This document shows, one piece after another, positions 1 through 7,636 of a DNA stretch of 54,124 nucleotides. The stretch lies in the NCBI GenBank assembly GCA_020247055.1, contig JADCJL010000162.1:1-54124 (forward strand), written 5' to 3'. Source of the stretch: Acidobacteriaceae bacterium. Its GTDB lineage: Bacteria > Acidobacteriota > Terriglobia > Bryobacterales > Bryobacteraceae. Positions within the stretch are counted from its first letter, which is position 1, and the number at the start of each line of letters is the position of its first letter. The position numbers were made by a program, and so were the translations under genes. The notes under the pieces were generated by a model. That model ran no database searches and was not told the origin of the DNA. It saw only the letters and a program-made list of their open reading frames with translations.

Positions 1-1
1 G

Positions 2-2428
2 GATGCCAATGGCGGGGTAGCGGCCGTCGGGCGCGTGGCGATGGCGGTTGGCTGAGCGGAGCGCGTTTGGGAAGTCGTACCAACCGCCGCCGCGGAAGAC
101 GCGTTCTTTACCGTGGGGCGGTCCGGTGGGATCGGTTCGGGGCGAGGCGGGATAGGATCCGTACCAGTCGGCGCACCACTCCCAGACATTGCCGTGCATG
201 TCATGAAGTCCCCAGGCGTTGGGGGGCTTCTGTCCGACGGGGTGGGTGGTGGCGAAGGAGCGGCTGTTGGCCCAGGCGAAGTCGTGGGTGCGGTCGCGGC
301 CCGCGGGGTCGCTCCAGGGGTAGGCGGCGGCGGTGCCGGCGCGGGCGGCGTACTCCCATTCGGCCTCGGTGGGGAGGCGGAAGCGTCCCAAGCCGAGGGT
401 ATTCAGGCGGTTCAGGAAGCGCTGGGTATCGCTCCAGGAGACGGACTCCACGGGCCGGTCGAGGGGGTGACCGGGGGGGACGGGCGGGGAGGCGGCTTGT
501 TGGAAGGCGGCGGGGTTTTCGCCGAGGACCGCTTGCCACTGCCGCTGGGTGACCTCAAAGACGCCGAGTTGAAAGCCGCGCGTGAGGGTGACGTCGTGTT
601 GGGGGCCTTCGTCAGGATCGCGGCTGGATTCGGTGGCGGGGCTGCCGCGGCGGTAGGTTCCGGGCGGGAGGGAGACAAGCTCGAGGGGGACGCCGCCGGG
701 GAGGGTGACGGAGGTGCGGGCGGGCGAGGGCGGGAGGGGCTCGAGTTGGAGATCGATCTGGAGGTCGACGGAGGAGGCCTCGGTTTCGACGCGGAACGGG
801 TCGCCGGCGGCAATGCGGGCGCCGGTGGGGGCGACTACCGCGCCGCGGAGGCGACCGCGCGGGGCGACCAGGGTGAAGTCGGGAGTGGCGCGGATGCCGC
901 CGTGGGTGGTGTGGTTTCCGAGGTTGACCTGCCAGGTGAAGCGGCGAGGGGTGGGGGATTGGAGGCGGTCGCGCACGGACAGGCGGGCGCGGTTGCCGGC
1001 GAGGAACTCGACGGTGAGGGTGCGTTCGGCCTGGACGCCGAGGGAGGCGTACTGGCTGCCGCCGCCGGCGACGGCGGTACCGCCCGAGGGTGAGGGAGTG
1101 AACGAGATGAGCTTTCCGGTGGTGCCGCGGGCCTTTTCTTCGACGTGCCGGCCATCGACCAGAAGGGTAGAGAAGTGGGCGGGATCGCGGGTTTTTTCGG
1201 GCCCGCCGGCGAAGCTGGCGCCATAGGCGAAGAGGTGGAGTTGGAGGGCTTCGGGCTGGTCCCAGGCGTGGCTGTGCCATTGGGTGTCGGCGTGAAAGGA
1301 GAGCAGGAGGTCGTCGGAGTCCTGCCAGCGGTTGCGGAAGAAGACGAGGCCTCCGGAGCCGGCGACGGCAGGGGGGAAGACGCCGGTGGGATCCTGGGCG
1401 GGGAGACTGGCCGGGTAGTAGAGCATGGCCCAGAGCGGCCCTTCGCGCCGCGGGTCGAAGCGGCGGGTGGCGGGCCCGGGGCTGGAGGTGCCGAGGTGGA
1501 GATCGTACCACCATTTGTAGAAGGGTTTTTGGGCGGGAGGGGTGAAGGCGAACAGCAGGCTGGCCCAGCCTTCGTCGCCGATGCCGGCGTGGCTGACGCC
1601 GGACATGAGCCAGGTCCGGCCGCCCCCCTGATCGACAAAGGTTCCGGAGTACATGGCCTGTTTCCACCAGGCGTGGCGAGCGGCTTCGGCCTCCAGTTCG
1701 GTATCGCCGACGGAGCGGAGGGCGAGCAGGGCGCGGAGCAGGAAGATGCCGCCATAGGCGGTGTAGCCGATGCCTTCCTGGGAGACGCCGAGTTCGTCCG
1801 CATTGCGCATGTGCTGGAGCAGGTCGCGTTTGAGGAGGGCGTAGCGGTCCGGCCGCTCTTTTTCGAGCCGGAGCGCGAGGAGTTCGATGAGCTCGCCGCC
1901 GCGGCAGACGGCTACCCAGTTGGAGCCTTTGTGCGGGGCCTCGACGTTGGCATGCCGGAAGGTGAGCCAGGAGTCGAGGCCGGCGCGGAGTTTTTCGGCG
2001 ACCCAGCGGGTCTCGCCGGGGGACCAGAAGTCGCGGCACCAGTCATAGGCATAGGCGAAGCCGGCGCCGACGGTGGCGCGGGCGAGGCCGTAGCCCTGGT
2101 CGGGGAGGATGGTCTCGGGGGTGGCGCCGTCGTGGGTGGCGCGGATGGCGCGGTAGGCGACGGCGCAGTAGCGCGGCTCGCCGGTGAGTTGCGCGAGGAA
2201 GGCGGCCATGTTGGCGTGGTAGGCAGGGCCGTAGCGGCTGGCGGGAGCTTCGCGCAGGGCTTCCTCCGCGTCGACTTTCTGGCGCAGGCGGGTGAGCATC
2301 TCTTCGTGCGCGGAGCCCTTGACGGTGGTCAGCCGGCGTAACTCGGTGACTTTGTCCGGGTCGATCAGCAGCCGGGGGGCGGCTATCGCGCTCAGGGAGC
2401 CGATGCAGAGCAGGAGGAGAGGCCGCAT
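2..2428 (-). CDS. Secreted heparinase II/III-like protein fused to a SUMF1/FGE-like domain (3' end cut)
   Basis: The reading frame is open from an ATG at 2428 to the window edge, 809 codons with no stop. It begins with a signal peptide (MRPLLLLCIGSLSAIAA). Residues about 20-590 read like the alpha/alpha-toroid and beta-sandwich of heparinase II/III-type polysaccharide lyases, for example KGSNWVAVCRGGEL and SHAGIGDEGWASLLF. From about residue 595 a formylglycine-generating-enzyme-like (SUMF1) domain follows, with RLPTEAEWEYAARAG and GLHDMHGNVWEWCADWYG. The two Cys residues that make true FGE catalytic align with Asp and Leu in the GGGWYDFPNALR stretch, so sulfatase activation is unlikely. A role in breaking down uronic-acid polysaccharide outside the cytoplasm is inferred. 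It is divergent from the TonB receptor gene and may share its control region. The domain calls rest on motif reading; the lyase call is less sure than the SUMF1 call. Confidence 0.75.
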   Translation of the reverse strand, partial: MRPLLLLCIGSLSAIAAPRLLIDPDKVTELRRLTTVKGSAHEEMLTRLRQKVDAEEALREAPASRYGPAYHANMAAFLAQLTGEPRYCAVAYRAIRATHDGATPETILPDQGYGLARATVGAGFAYAYDWCRDFWSPGETRWVAEKLRAGLDSWLTFRHANVEAPHKGSNWVAVCRGGELIELLALRLEKERPDRYALLKRDLLQHMRNADELGVSQEGIGYTAYGGIFLLRALLALRSVGDTELEAEAARHAWWKQAMYSGTFVDQGGGRTWLMSGVSHAGIGDEGWASLLFAFTPPAQKPFYKWWYDLHLGTSSPGPATRRFDPRREGPLWAMLYYPASLPAQDPTGVFPPAVAGSGGLVFFRNRWQDSDDLLLSFHADTQWHSHAWDQPEALQLHLFAYGASFAGGPEKTRDPAHFSTLLVDGRHVEEKARGTTGKLISFTPSPSGGTAVAGGGSQYASLGVQAERTLTVEFLAGNRARLSVRDRLQSPTPRRFTWQVNLGNHTTHGGIRATPDFTLVAPRGRLRGAVVAPTGARIAAGDPFRVETEASSVDLQIDLQLEPLPPSPARTSVTLPGGVPLELVSLPPGTYRRGSPATESSRDPDEGPQHDVTLTRGFQLGVFEVTQRQWQAVLGENPAAFQQAASPPVPPGHPLDRPVESVSWSDTQRFLNRLNTLGLGRFRLPTEAEWEYAARAGTAAAYPWSDPAGRDRTHDFAWANSRSFATTHPVGQKPPNAWGLHDMHGNVWEWCADWYGSYPASPRTDPTGPPHGKERVFRGGGWYDFPNALRSANRHRHAPDGRYPAIGI

Positions 2429-2455
2429 AGCTTGATTATGCCGTGGGACGGGCCC

Positions 2456-2482
2456 GGGGGAGGGAGTAGGGAGGGAGTAGGG
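2456..2482 (+). repeat. G-tract cluster with an 11-bp tandem duplication
   Basis: AGGGAGTAGGG occurs twice head to tail (2461-2471 and 2472-2482), directly after a run of five G. Five or more tracts of at least three G separated by 1-4 bases satisfy the usual G-quadruplex pattern on the + strand. It sits between the divergent starts of the heparinase-like and TonB receptor genes, just upstream of the proposed receptor promoter. Confidence 0.7.
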
Positions 2483-2484
2483 TG

Positions 2485-2511
2485 TTGCGGGCGGCGAACA
2501 GGTTCTGTAAT
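2485..2511 (+). promoter_or_regulatory. Possible sigma-70-type promoter of the TonB receptor gene
   Basis: TTGCGG (2485-2490) and TGTAAT (2506-2511) are separated by 15 bases. The -10 box matches the consensus at five of six positions, but the -35 box is weak and the spacing short. It lies about 40 bases before the receptor start codon. Confidence 0.3.
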
Positions 2512-2551
2512 GTGGAGGACGGTTCGAATTCAGGGAAGAAGGTCTTTGCAC

Positions 2552-5500
2552 ATGGGATATCTGGTGCGGTTGGGTTTGTTTTTAAGTCTGGCACTGAGCG
2601 TTTTCGGCCAGACGTTTGGGGATTTGTCCGGGGAGGTGCGCGATGCCTCCGGGGCGACCGTCGCGGGAGCGAAGGTATCGCTGCTCAATAGCGCGACGGG
2701 GGCGACCCGCGATACGGTGACGAGCGAAGCGGGTACCTATGCGTTTCCGTCGCTACAGCCGGGCAGCTACACGATGAAGGTGGAGAAGGCTGGTTTTAAG
2801 GCCACCACGCGCACGGGTCTGGAAATTCAGGTGCAGCAGAGCCGGCGGGAGGACGTGGACCTGCAGCTCGGCAACGTGACCGAGACGATTGAGGTGGCGG
2901 CATCGGCGCTTTCGCTGCAGACGGAGAACGCGACGCTGGGTACGGTGATTGACAACAAGCGCATTGTGGAGATGCCGCTGAACGGTCGGAACTATCTGCA
3001 ACTGGTTTCGCTGGCGCCGAACGTGAGCTTCGGGTTTCCGTCGGCTGGACAGGCTGGCTCGCGTCAGGGCGGCATCCGGGCCGACCAGAGCATCTCGATT
3101 GGCGGGCAGCGGGCGCAGTTCAACCGGTTTACGCTGGACGGGATTGAGAACACGGACCCGAACTTCAACACCTACATCTCGCAGCCGTCGATTGACGCGA
3201 TTCAGGAGTTTAAGGTGCAGAGTGGCGTCTATCCGGCCGAGTACGGCCGGGCGGCGTCGCAGATCAACGTGCTCACCAAGGGCGGTGGCAATGACTACCA
3301 TGCCACGCTGTTTGAGTTCCTGCGGAACGAGAAGTTCGACGCCAAAAACTATGCGTTTACGGCCAACCGGCCGCCGAAGGATCCGTTCAAGTGGAATCAG
3401 TACGGGTTTACGCTGACCGGTCCGGTGGTGATCCCGAAGCTGTTCAACGGGCGGAACAAGCTGTTCTTCATGACGAACTACGAGTGGTTCCGGCAGCGGC
3501 GGGCGCAGCAGGGTGTTTACAACCTGCCGAGCGAAGCGATGCGGGGCGGGAACTTTGCCGGCGTGGCGTCGATTTTTGATCCGTTGACGCGGGCGCCGGG
3601 GGCGACGGGCGTGGTGGCGGCGGTGCCGTTTCCGAACAACGCGATTCCGTCGAGCCGCTTTCATCCGACCTCGGTGAAGCTGCTGGAGTTCTACCCGACG
3701 CCGAACGTGGCGGGAGCGGGGCTGCGGAACAACCGGGCACAGGCGCTGGGCCGGCCGATTGATCGCGACCAGTTGACGGTGCGCGGCGACTACAATGAGT
3801 CCTCGAAGTCCACCTGGTTTGGACGCTACAGCTGGGGTGACGAGAATCAGTTAACCGAGCAGCTGCGGCTGAACGGGGATAAGATCATCACCAACTTCGA
3901 CCAGTACATGGTTTCCAACACCCGGGTGCTTTCGCCGACCATCGTCAACGAGGCGCGGTTCGGGCTGAGCCGGTTCTACAACACGACCGGTCCGGAGTTG
4001 GCGTTTACGCGGAACGTGGTGGGGGATCTGGCGATTCCGGGCTTGAACGCGGGGCCCGGCGTGCAGTGGGGCATTCCGGCCATCGGGTTCGGCGGCACCT
4101 ACTCCGGCTTCGGCAACGGTTCGGAGGGACCGTATGAGAACAATAACCGGGTGATTCAGATCAACAACAACCTGTCGGTGATTCGGGGCAAGCATACGTT
4201 CCGGATGGGCGGCGAGATGCGTTGGGATAACTACTTCCAGGTGGGCAACCAGTTTGCGCGCGGCGAGTTTCTGTTCATTCCGAACGCGACGAACAACCCG
4301 GGCGTCTCCGGTACGGGCGATGGCTTTGCGGACTACCTGCTGGGCCAGACCAACCAGGCCGAGGCGGCGGTGTCGATTGCGCGGGCGCGTTTCCAGGCGG
4401 TGAACTTTGCGCTGTATTTCGACGATACGTGGAAGATTTCGTCGAAATTCACGCTGAACTGGGGTATCCGGTATGAGAACAACCCCCCGTGGCAGGACCA
4501 GACGGGGACGCTGTTCAACGCGATTGTCCGGCAGGATATCCGGCCGGCGAGCTTCCAGGGTGCGAACGTGGCGGATCGCGGAATTTACCCCTACTTCATG
4601 CGGCAGGGCACGGGGACGGATCCGTACGAGGGGATCAACCTGCGGTGGCCGAATATTGAAGTAGCGCGGAACGGATCGCTGGGCAACCGGCTGGTGGCGC
4701 GGGACAACAACGACTGGGCGCCGCGCATTGGCTTGAGTTGGAGTCCGACGGCGAAGTGGGTTATCCGCGCCGGCACCGGGATGTTCTACAACCAGGACAC
4801 GGGCAATCCGCGGTTCGACATGGCGCGCAACCTGGCGGGCCGTCTGCGGTTCAACTCGAACACGGTGACGCCGAATCTGACGTGGAACAACGCGCTGGCG
4901 GCGGCGGCGGGCGGGATTGCCCAGGTGCCGACGCCGTATGCGTTTGCTAATCCCTACAACCGGCGGACGCCCTATTCGGCGCAATATCTGCTGAACGTGC
5001 AGCGGGAGCTGCCGGGCCAGATCCTGTTTGAGGTGAGCTATCTGGGCAGCGTGAGCCGGAAGCTGGAAGCGCTGCGGGCGGTCAACGAAGCGATGCCGGC
5101 GCCGCGGACGACGGGATTGAGCCTGGCGCAGCGTTCGCCGTTTCCCAACTTCGGCCGCATTCAGTTGGTGGATAACGGCGGCACGGGGAACTACAACTCG
5201 TTGGGTGTGAAGGTGACCAAACGGTACTCTGCGGGGTTGACGTTCCTGTCGGCCTACACCTGGGCGAAGTCGCTCGATACGGCGACGGCGATCCGGAACC
5301 AGGGCGGCGATACGCTGTTCCCGCAGAACAGCTACTGCCGGGCGTGCGAGTATGCGCGGTCGTCGTTTGATACGCGTCACCGGGTGACGACATCGGTTTC
5401 CTGGGATCTGCCGTTTGGCAAGGGGCAGCGGTTTGCGATTGAGAACGGGTTTGCCAACGCCGTGCTGGGCGGCTGGCAGCTGGGTTCGATTGTGACGATG

Positions 5501-5953
5501 CAGACCGGGTTCCCGATGACGATCACGGTGGGCGGCGACCCGTCGAACACGGGCGGCCAGTTCGACCGTCCGAACTCGACGGGGTCGAACGGGCAGCTGG
5601 AGAACGGAAACCCGGCGCAGTGGTTCGACTGGCGGGCGTTTACGCGCCCGGTGGACGGGACGTTTGGGAACGTAGGACGGAACACGATGAACAGCCCGGG
5701 GATTGTGGCGTGGGATTTCTCCACGTTTAAGAATTTCACGATGCCGTTCAGCGAGAAGCATGTGCTGCAGTTCCGGTTTGAGGGGTTCAATATCATGAAC
5801 CATCCGGTGTGGGGCAACCCGAACACGAACCTGGCTTCGGCGGTGTTTGCGGCGGGTTCGCTGGCGCCGGTATCGCAGGGTAACTTTGCGACGATTACCG
5901 GGACGCGGACCAATATGCGGAACCTGCAGTTCGGTTTGAAGTATAACTTCTGA
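2552..5953 (+). CDS. Oar-like TonB-dependent outer-membrane receptor with carboxypeptidase-regulatory domain
   Basis: This 1133-residue protein begins with a signal peptide (MGYLVRLGLFLSLALSVFGQ). Residues about 22-105 form a carboxypeptidase-regulatory-like (Ig-like) domain, with GDLSGEVRDASGATVAGAKV and GTYAFPSLQPGSYTMKVEKAGF. A plug domain follows (MPLNGRNYLQLVSLAPNV, SIGGQRAQFNRFTLDGIEN), then a long beta-barrel that ends in a terminal Phe (QFGLKYNF), as expected for outer-membrane proteins. Such Oar/SusC-like proteins are abundant in Acidobacteriota and import large substrates using TonB energy; the substrate is not evident here. The ATG at 2552 was chosen over an in-frame ATG at 2432 because it starts the signal peptide and is preceded by a purine-rich site (AGGGAAGAAGG). 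A hairpin repeat begins seven bases after the stop and may end transcription. Confidence 0.93.
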   Translation: MGYLVRLGLFLSLALSVFGQTFGDLSGEVRDASGATVAGAKVSLLNSATGATRDTVTSEAGTYAFPSLQPGSYTMKVEKAGFKATTRTGLEIQVQQSRREDVDLQLGNVTETIEVAASALSLQTENATLGTVIDNKRIVEMPLNGRNYLQLVSLAPNVSFGFPSAGQAGSRQGGIRADQSISIGGQRAQFNRFTLDGIENTDPNFNTYISQPSIDAIQEFKVQSGVYPAEYGRAASQINVLTKGGGNDYHATLFEFLRNEKFDAKNYAFTANRPPKDPFKWNQYGFTLTGPVVIPKLFNGRNKLFFMTNYEWFRQRRAQQGVYNLPSEAMRGGNFAGVASIFDPLTRAPGATGVVAAVPFPNNAIPSSRFHPTSVKLLEFYPTPNVAGAGLRNNRAQALGRPIDRDQLTVRGDYNESSKSTWFGRYSWGDENQLTEQLRLNGDKIITNFDQYMVSNTRVLSPTIVNEARFGLSRFYNTTGPELAFTRNVVGDLAIPGLNAGPGVQWGIPAIGFGGTYSGFGNGSEGPYENNNRVIQINNNLSVIRGKHTFRMGGEMRWDNYFQVGNQFARGEFLFIPNATNNPGVSGTGDGFADYLLGQTNQAEAAVSIARARFQAVNFALYFDDTWKISSKFTLNWGIRYENNPPWQDQTGTLFNAIVRQDIRPASFQGANVADRGIYPYFMRQGTGTDPYEGINLRWPNIEVARNGSLGNRLVARDNNDWAPRIGLSWSPTAKWVIRAGTGMFYNQDTGNPRFDMARNLAGRLRFNSNTVTPNLTWNNALAAAAGGIAQVPTPYAFANPYNRRTPYSAQYLLNVQRELPGQILFEVSYLGSVSRKLEALRAVNEAMPAPRTTGLSLAQRSPFPNFGRIQLVDNGGTGNYNSLGVKVTKRYSAGLTFLSAYTWAKSLDTATAIRNQGGDTLFPQNSYCRACEYARSSFDTRHRVTTSVSWDLPFGKGQRFAIENGFANAVLGGWQLGSIVTMQTGFPMTITVGGDPSNTGGQFDRPNSTGSNGQLENGNPAQWFDWRAFTRPVDGTFGNVGRNTMNSPGIVAWDFSTFKNFTMPFSEKHVLQFRFEGFNIMNHPVWGNPNTNLASAVFAAGSLAPVSQGNFATITGTRTNMRNLQFGLKYNF

Positions 5954-5960
5954 GGAATTC

Positions 5961-6030
5961 GCGCACAACGGACTCGCTTCGGCCCGGCAGGAGGAGCGAG
6001 TCCCTCGCCCATCGGTGCCGGGCTGTGCGC
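5961..6030 (+). repeat. GCGCACA repeat, copy A (long form, 70 bp)
   Basis: The element runs from GCGCACA to TGTGCGC, which pair. Directly inside that stem GCCCGGCA pairs with TGCCGGGC, and GGACTCGC can alternatively pair with GCGAGTCC, so two internal folds compete. It fills the gap between the convergent TonB receptor and small membrane protein genes and so could terminate both. No T-run follows this copy. Confidence 0.8.
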
Positions 6031-6033
6031 TCC

Positions 6034-6480
6034 TCACCAGCCCGGGCGGTTGCAGTGTTTCTTGGCGGCGGCGAGCGGGATCCCAAACATCAGCGCGGTT
6101 CCCAGATTCAAAACCAGATTACCCCACGCCTGATGGGCGATGGTAAACGCGCAGTCGACCCCGAACCACACGGCCAAGGGCAGCGCGATCGCCTTCCACG
6201 CCCATTCCTGACCGGCTGCGAACGGTCCCCGCGCTAGTGTGATGATGCCGGTCATCCATCCCACCATGACGGCGCCTATGATGCCGTTGGCAAAGTAGAT
6301 GTAGCCCTGCGTGGAAGTCCCCACCTGTTCCGGAGCCGTCCAATGCTGATAGTAGACGAGGTTGAAGAACGAAGCCCCCGCCGGCGGCGCCAGAAGGAGC
6401 AGGGCGCTTAACGAGAGAATCGCCACCGCCGCGGCCTGGACCAGACGGGACCAAAGTTGTAGTTGCGGCTTGCTGGCCAT
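6034..6480 (-). CDS. Small four-helix membrane protein of unknown function
   Basis: The 148-residue protein has four hydrophobic stretches: about residues 12-35, 60-82, 94-112 and 118-135. The last three read YIYFANGIIGAVMVGWMTGI, AIALPLAVWFGVDCAFTIAH and LVLNLGTALMFGIPLAA. This fits an inner-membrane protein with a short basic tail. The ATG at 6480 is preceded by AGAAGG at good spacing; an in-frame ATG at 6498 is the alternative. The fold resembles small conserved hypothetical membrane proteins, and no function can be assigned. Its end is three bases from hairpin repeat copy A. Confidence 0.72.
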   Translation of the reverse strand: MASKPQLQLWSRLVQAAAVAILSLSALLLLAPPAGASFFNLVYYQHWTAPEQVGTSTQGYIYFANGIIGAVMVGWMTGIITLARGPFAAGQEWAWKAIALPLAVWFGVDCAFTIAHQAWGNLVLNLGTALMFGIPLAAAKKHCNRPGW

Positions 6481-6757
6481 TGTTCGCTGCCTTCTCATAA
6501 CGTAACACCGGATCGACGGCTTCGCAGCGATCTCACGTCCGAAGCTCTGTTGGCTTGGCGTGAACCGGTCACGAGCCGGGGGGATGCCGGGGCGGGATGG
6601 ATTCGCTCCGGAACGACCGATCCCGGCGCGAGGCAGTCTTTTGCCTGGCTTTTCGCCGGAAGTCGGCAGCGCGCGCAACCCTCTGCCGGCCACAGCAAGA
6701 GGTACGGTTTGTACGGGGCAATGCCCGAGACGGCAAACGCGCAGGCCCTGCCCCCGC

Positions 6758-7077
6758 TTACGCCCCAACAGCCATCCGCGCGAGGCCCGGCAACTCGTCC
6801 CGGATCCGCCGGAACGCCGCCCGTCGCTGCTCCTCATCCCCGCCGCATCGTGGCCCACAACCTCGTCCACTCCCCTCGACCGGTGCCTCGTCAGCTCAAT
6901 CTCCAACTCCGTCATCACCGCAATCGCCTACGGCCGCACCAAAGCCGCCGGTGTTGCCGTGCGGCACACCTCAAAACGGTCTCGCACCCCGTGCCGGGTT
7001 CGCCGGAGGAAGCACCAGGATCTTCGGCTTCATCCAGCCCTACCGCTCCTTCCGGATCGCCGTCTCGTAGTAGGCCC
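6758..7077 (-). pseudogene. Possible decayed gene remnant
   Basis: No intact gene is seen between 6481 and 7096. On the minus strand, protein-like pieces lie in successive frames interrupted by stops: RAYYETAIRKER, MKPKILVLPPANPARG, AIAVMTELEIELTRHR and AAFRRIRDELPGLARMA. Read together they suggest a gene broken by several frameshifts and stops. The stretch is C-rich on the + strand, whereas its surroundings are G-rich, as if it had been brought in or inverted. The family is not recognised. The remnant call is a guess from these fragments. Confidence 0.2.
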
Positions 7078-7096
7078 GCATCCGCGTCTAAAGAAC

Positions 7097-7172
7097 GCGC
7101 ACAACGGACTCGCTTCGGCGCGGCAGGAGGGGCGAGTTCCCCGCTGATGCCCCGCCTTCGCGGCCTGTGCGC
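7097..7172 (+). repeat. GCGCACA repeat, copy B (long form, 76 bp)
   Basis: The first of three tandem copies. The ends GCGCACA and TGTGCGC pair, an inner stem GGCGCGGCA/TGCCCCGCC has one mismatch, and a run of six T follows at once, as in an intrinsic terminator reading rightwards. Confidence 0.85.
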
Positions 7173-7184
7173 TTTTTTGAAAGC

Positions 7185-7260
7185 GCGCACAACGGACTCG
7201 CTTCGGCGCGGCAGGAGGGGCGAGTTCCCCGCTGATGCCCCGCCTTCGCGGCCTGTGCGC
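7185..7260 (+). repeat. GCGCACA repeat, copy C (long form, 76 bp)
   Basis: Identical in sequence to copy B over its 76 bases as far as can be read, and followed by five T. The linker between copies (TTTTTTGAAAGC type) is also repeated, so the triplet arose by tandem duplication. Confidence 0.85.
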
Positions 7261-7271
7261 TTTTTGAAAGC

Positions 7272-7347
7272 GCGCACAACGGACTCGCTGCGGCGCGGCG
7301 GGAGGGGCGAGTTCCCCGCTGGTGCCGCGCCTTCGCGGCCTGTGCGC
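7272..7347 (+). repeat. GCGCACA repeat, copy D (long form, 76 bp)
   Basis: The third tandem copy, with a few substitutions relative to B and C. Its inner stem is GGCGCGGCG/TGCCGCGCC. The C-to-G change on the 3' side relative to B and C restores a pair that is mismatched in those copies, which suggests selection on structure. Confidence 0.85.
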
Positions 7348-7368
7348 GTTTGGGCGCTGCGGAGCCGA

Positions 7369-7407
7369 ACGACGCCTCCCGTCGATGCCAATGGGAGGCG
7401 TCGTTTT
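7369..7407 (+). terminator. Strong intrinsic terminator reading rightwards
   Basis: A perfect 12-bp stem (ACGACGCCTCCC 7369-7380 with GGGAGGCGTCGT 7393-7404) has a 12-base loop, and the strand continues as TTTT. No intact + strand gene lies upstream before 5953, so it either serves a lost or RNA gene or insulates the leftward operon that ends at 7637. From 7408 to 7636 nothing else is evident. Confidence 0.7.
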
Positions 7408-7636
7408 CTGATCTGCTGTTGACGGGGTGGCCGGGTAGGTCGGGACGCTGTCCGACGGACGACTGTCCTGAACTTCGCTCATAAAGGAAGGGAGCGAGAT
7501 GCCATCCGGTGCGCGCGGCGCGGGGAGGTTGGGCTCGTCCCTCTTGCTGTAGCTGCCGAGTAACGTAGAGCGCGCGGCGGGAGGCGTCTCGCCGGGCGAC
7601 GAAGCTACTGTTGTGGCCGCTGTTGGCGGGGGCGGG

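Noticed and set aside
3851-6037. A 728-codon Arg/Pro-rich frame opposite the TonB receptor gene
   Set aside because: No domain or signal is visible and the + strand frame is a clear receptor; a shadow frame.
7097-7347. The three 76-bp repeats as a CRISPR-like array
   Set aside because: The spacing sequence between copies is short and itself repeated, and the units are hairpins ending in T-runs, so they are duplicated terminator-like elements.
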